Origin: Firmicutes bacterium CAG:110
GTDB taxonomy: Bacteria > Bacillota > Clostridia > Oscillospirales > Oscillospiraceae
Assembly: GCA_000434635.1 (NCBI GenBank)
Contig: HF988142.1
Span: forward strand, 1 to 11,858
Length of the DNA: 11,858 nt
Direction: 5' to 3'
This document shows, piece by piece, positions 11,743-11,858 of this stretch (within the stretch, counting starts at the first letter, position 1; each line of letters starts with the position of its first letter). The translations under genes were made by a program, and so were the position numbers. Below the pieces are notes generated by a model. That model was given only the letters and a program-made list of their open reading frames with translations. It was not told the origin of the DNA and searched no databases.

Positions 11743-11858
11743 ATGCTAAAACGGCTTGTATTTGCTTTATTGGCGGTCGGACTGCTGCTGGGAGGTGCCG
11801 TCCCGGCTTATGCCGCCCAGACGGGTTCCATCCGGGTGGTTCCGGAGACGAAGCCGCT
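11743..11858 (+). CDS. N-terminus of an exported protein (partial)
   Basis: The last 116 bases encode an ATG start with AAAGGGGAG upstream and a classical signal peptide: MLKRLVFALLAVGLLLGGAV then PAYA-A, with cleavage expected after AYA (about residue 24). The mature start QTGSIRVVPETKP follows. The gene runs off the window, so no domain can be named; the mature start slightly resembles surface or pilin-type proteins that begin with a TGSI-like strand, but that is weak. It is separated from the aminotransferase by a terminator and has its own candidate -10 box. Confidence 0.75.
   Translation, partial: MLKRLVFALLAVGLLLGGAVPAYAAQTGSIRVVPETKP

Noticed and set aside
1..11858. CRISPR array, tRNA/rRNA genes, transposase genes, riboswitches
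   Set aside because: No repeated spacer pattern, tRNA cloverleaf, rRNA segment or transposase motif was seen by eye; leaders are too short or lack recognisable riboswitch cores.

Overview
The window looks like a chromosomal segment of a fairly GC-rich Firmicute, most likely a gut Clostridia/Oscillospiraceae-type bacterium. This is inferred from strong AGGAGG-type ribosome binding sites, compact operons with overlapping starts, and the gene mix (DegV, HxlR, CopA with a CopZ-like tail, AGCS symporter, SpaA/lipoprotein-style secreted proteins). No taxonomic search could be run.

Left part (1-2165, + strand): a locally AT-richer block with a good promoter (TTGACA-17-TAGACT), a ~145-nt leader holding a possible 10-codon leader peptide and a small hairpin, then an intact GNAT acetyltransferase. 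It is followed by three tightly packed, all broken genes: a Vat/CatB-type hexapeptide acetyltransferase (one frameshift plus an internal deletion), a CatA-type acetyltransferase (amber stop plus loss of the catalytic HHxxxDG segment) and a small ASCH-like conserved protein (three reading frames, internal deletion). This reads as a decaying acquired acetyltransferase cassette. It ends at a nearly perfect 53-bp palindrome (2178-2230) and a second long hairpin (2263-2303).

Middle part on the - strand (2323-4023): an HxlR-family regulator and a DegV-family lipid-binding protein form an operon, followed by a small secreted lipoprotein whose ribosome binding site lies inside a hairpin. HxlR is transcribed divergently from a copper operon; the shared 168-bp gap contains a 50-bp imperfect palindrome that overlaps a candidate copA promoter.

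Right part (+ strand): a CopA copper-exporting ATPase carries a CopZ-like domain fused to its C-terminus, with a strong internal ribosome binding site and ATG that could also make free CopZ. Next come an alpha/beta hydrolase (monoacylglycerol-lipase-like), a 44-residue unknown protein, truA (tRNA pseudouridine synthase) and an ArsC/Spx-like thioredoxin-fold protein, closed by a good terminator at 8895-8930. A second unit holds an AGCS sodium:alanine symporter overlapping a class I aminotransferase by 32 bp, closed by a terminator at 11609-11646. The window ends in the signal peptide of an exported protein.

The most interesting points are the copA::copZ fusion with an internal start, the HxlR regulator with a Cys-Cys/Met-Met tail next to it, the parallel decay of three neighbouring acetyltransferase-cassette genes, and the small palindrome beside them. 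I did not find clear proof of a wholly new system.
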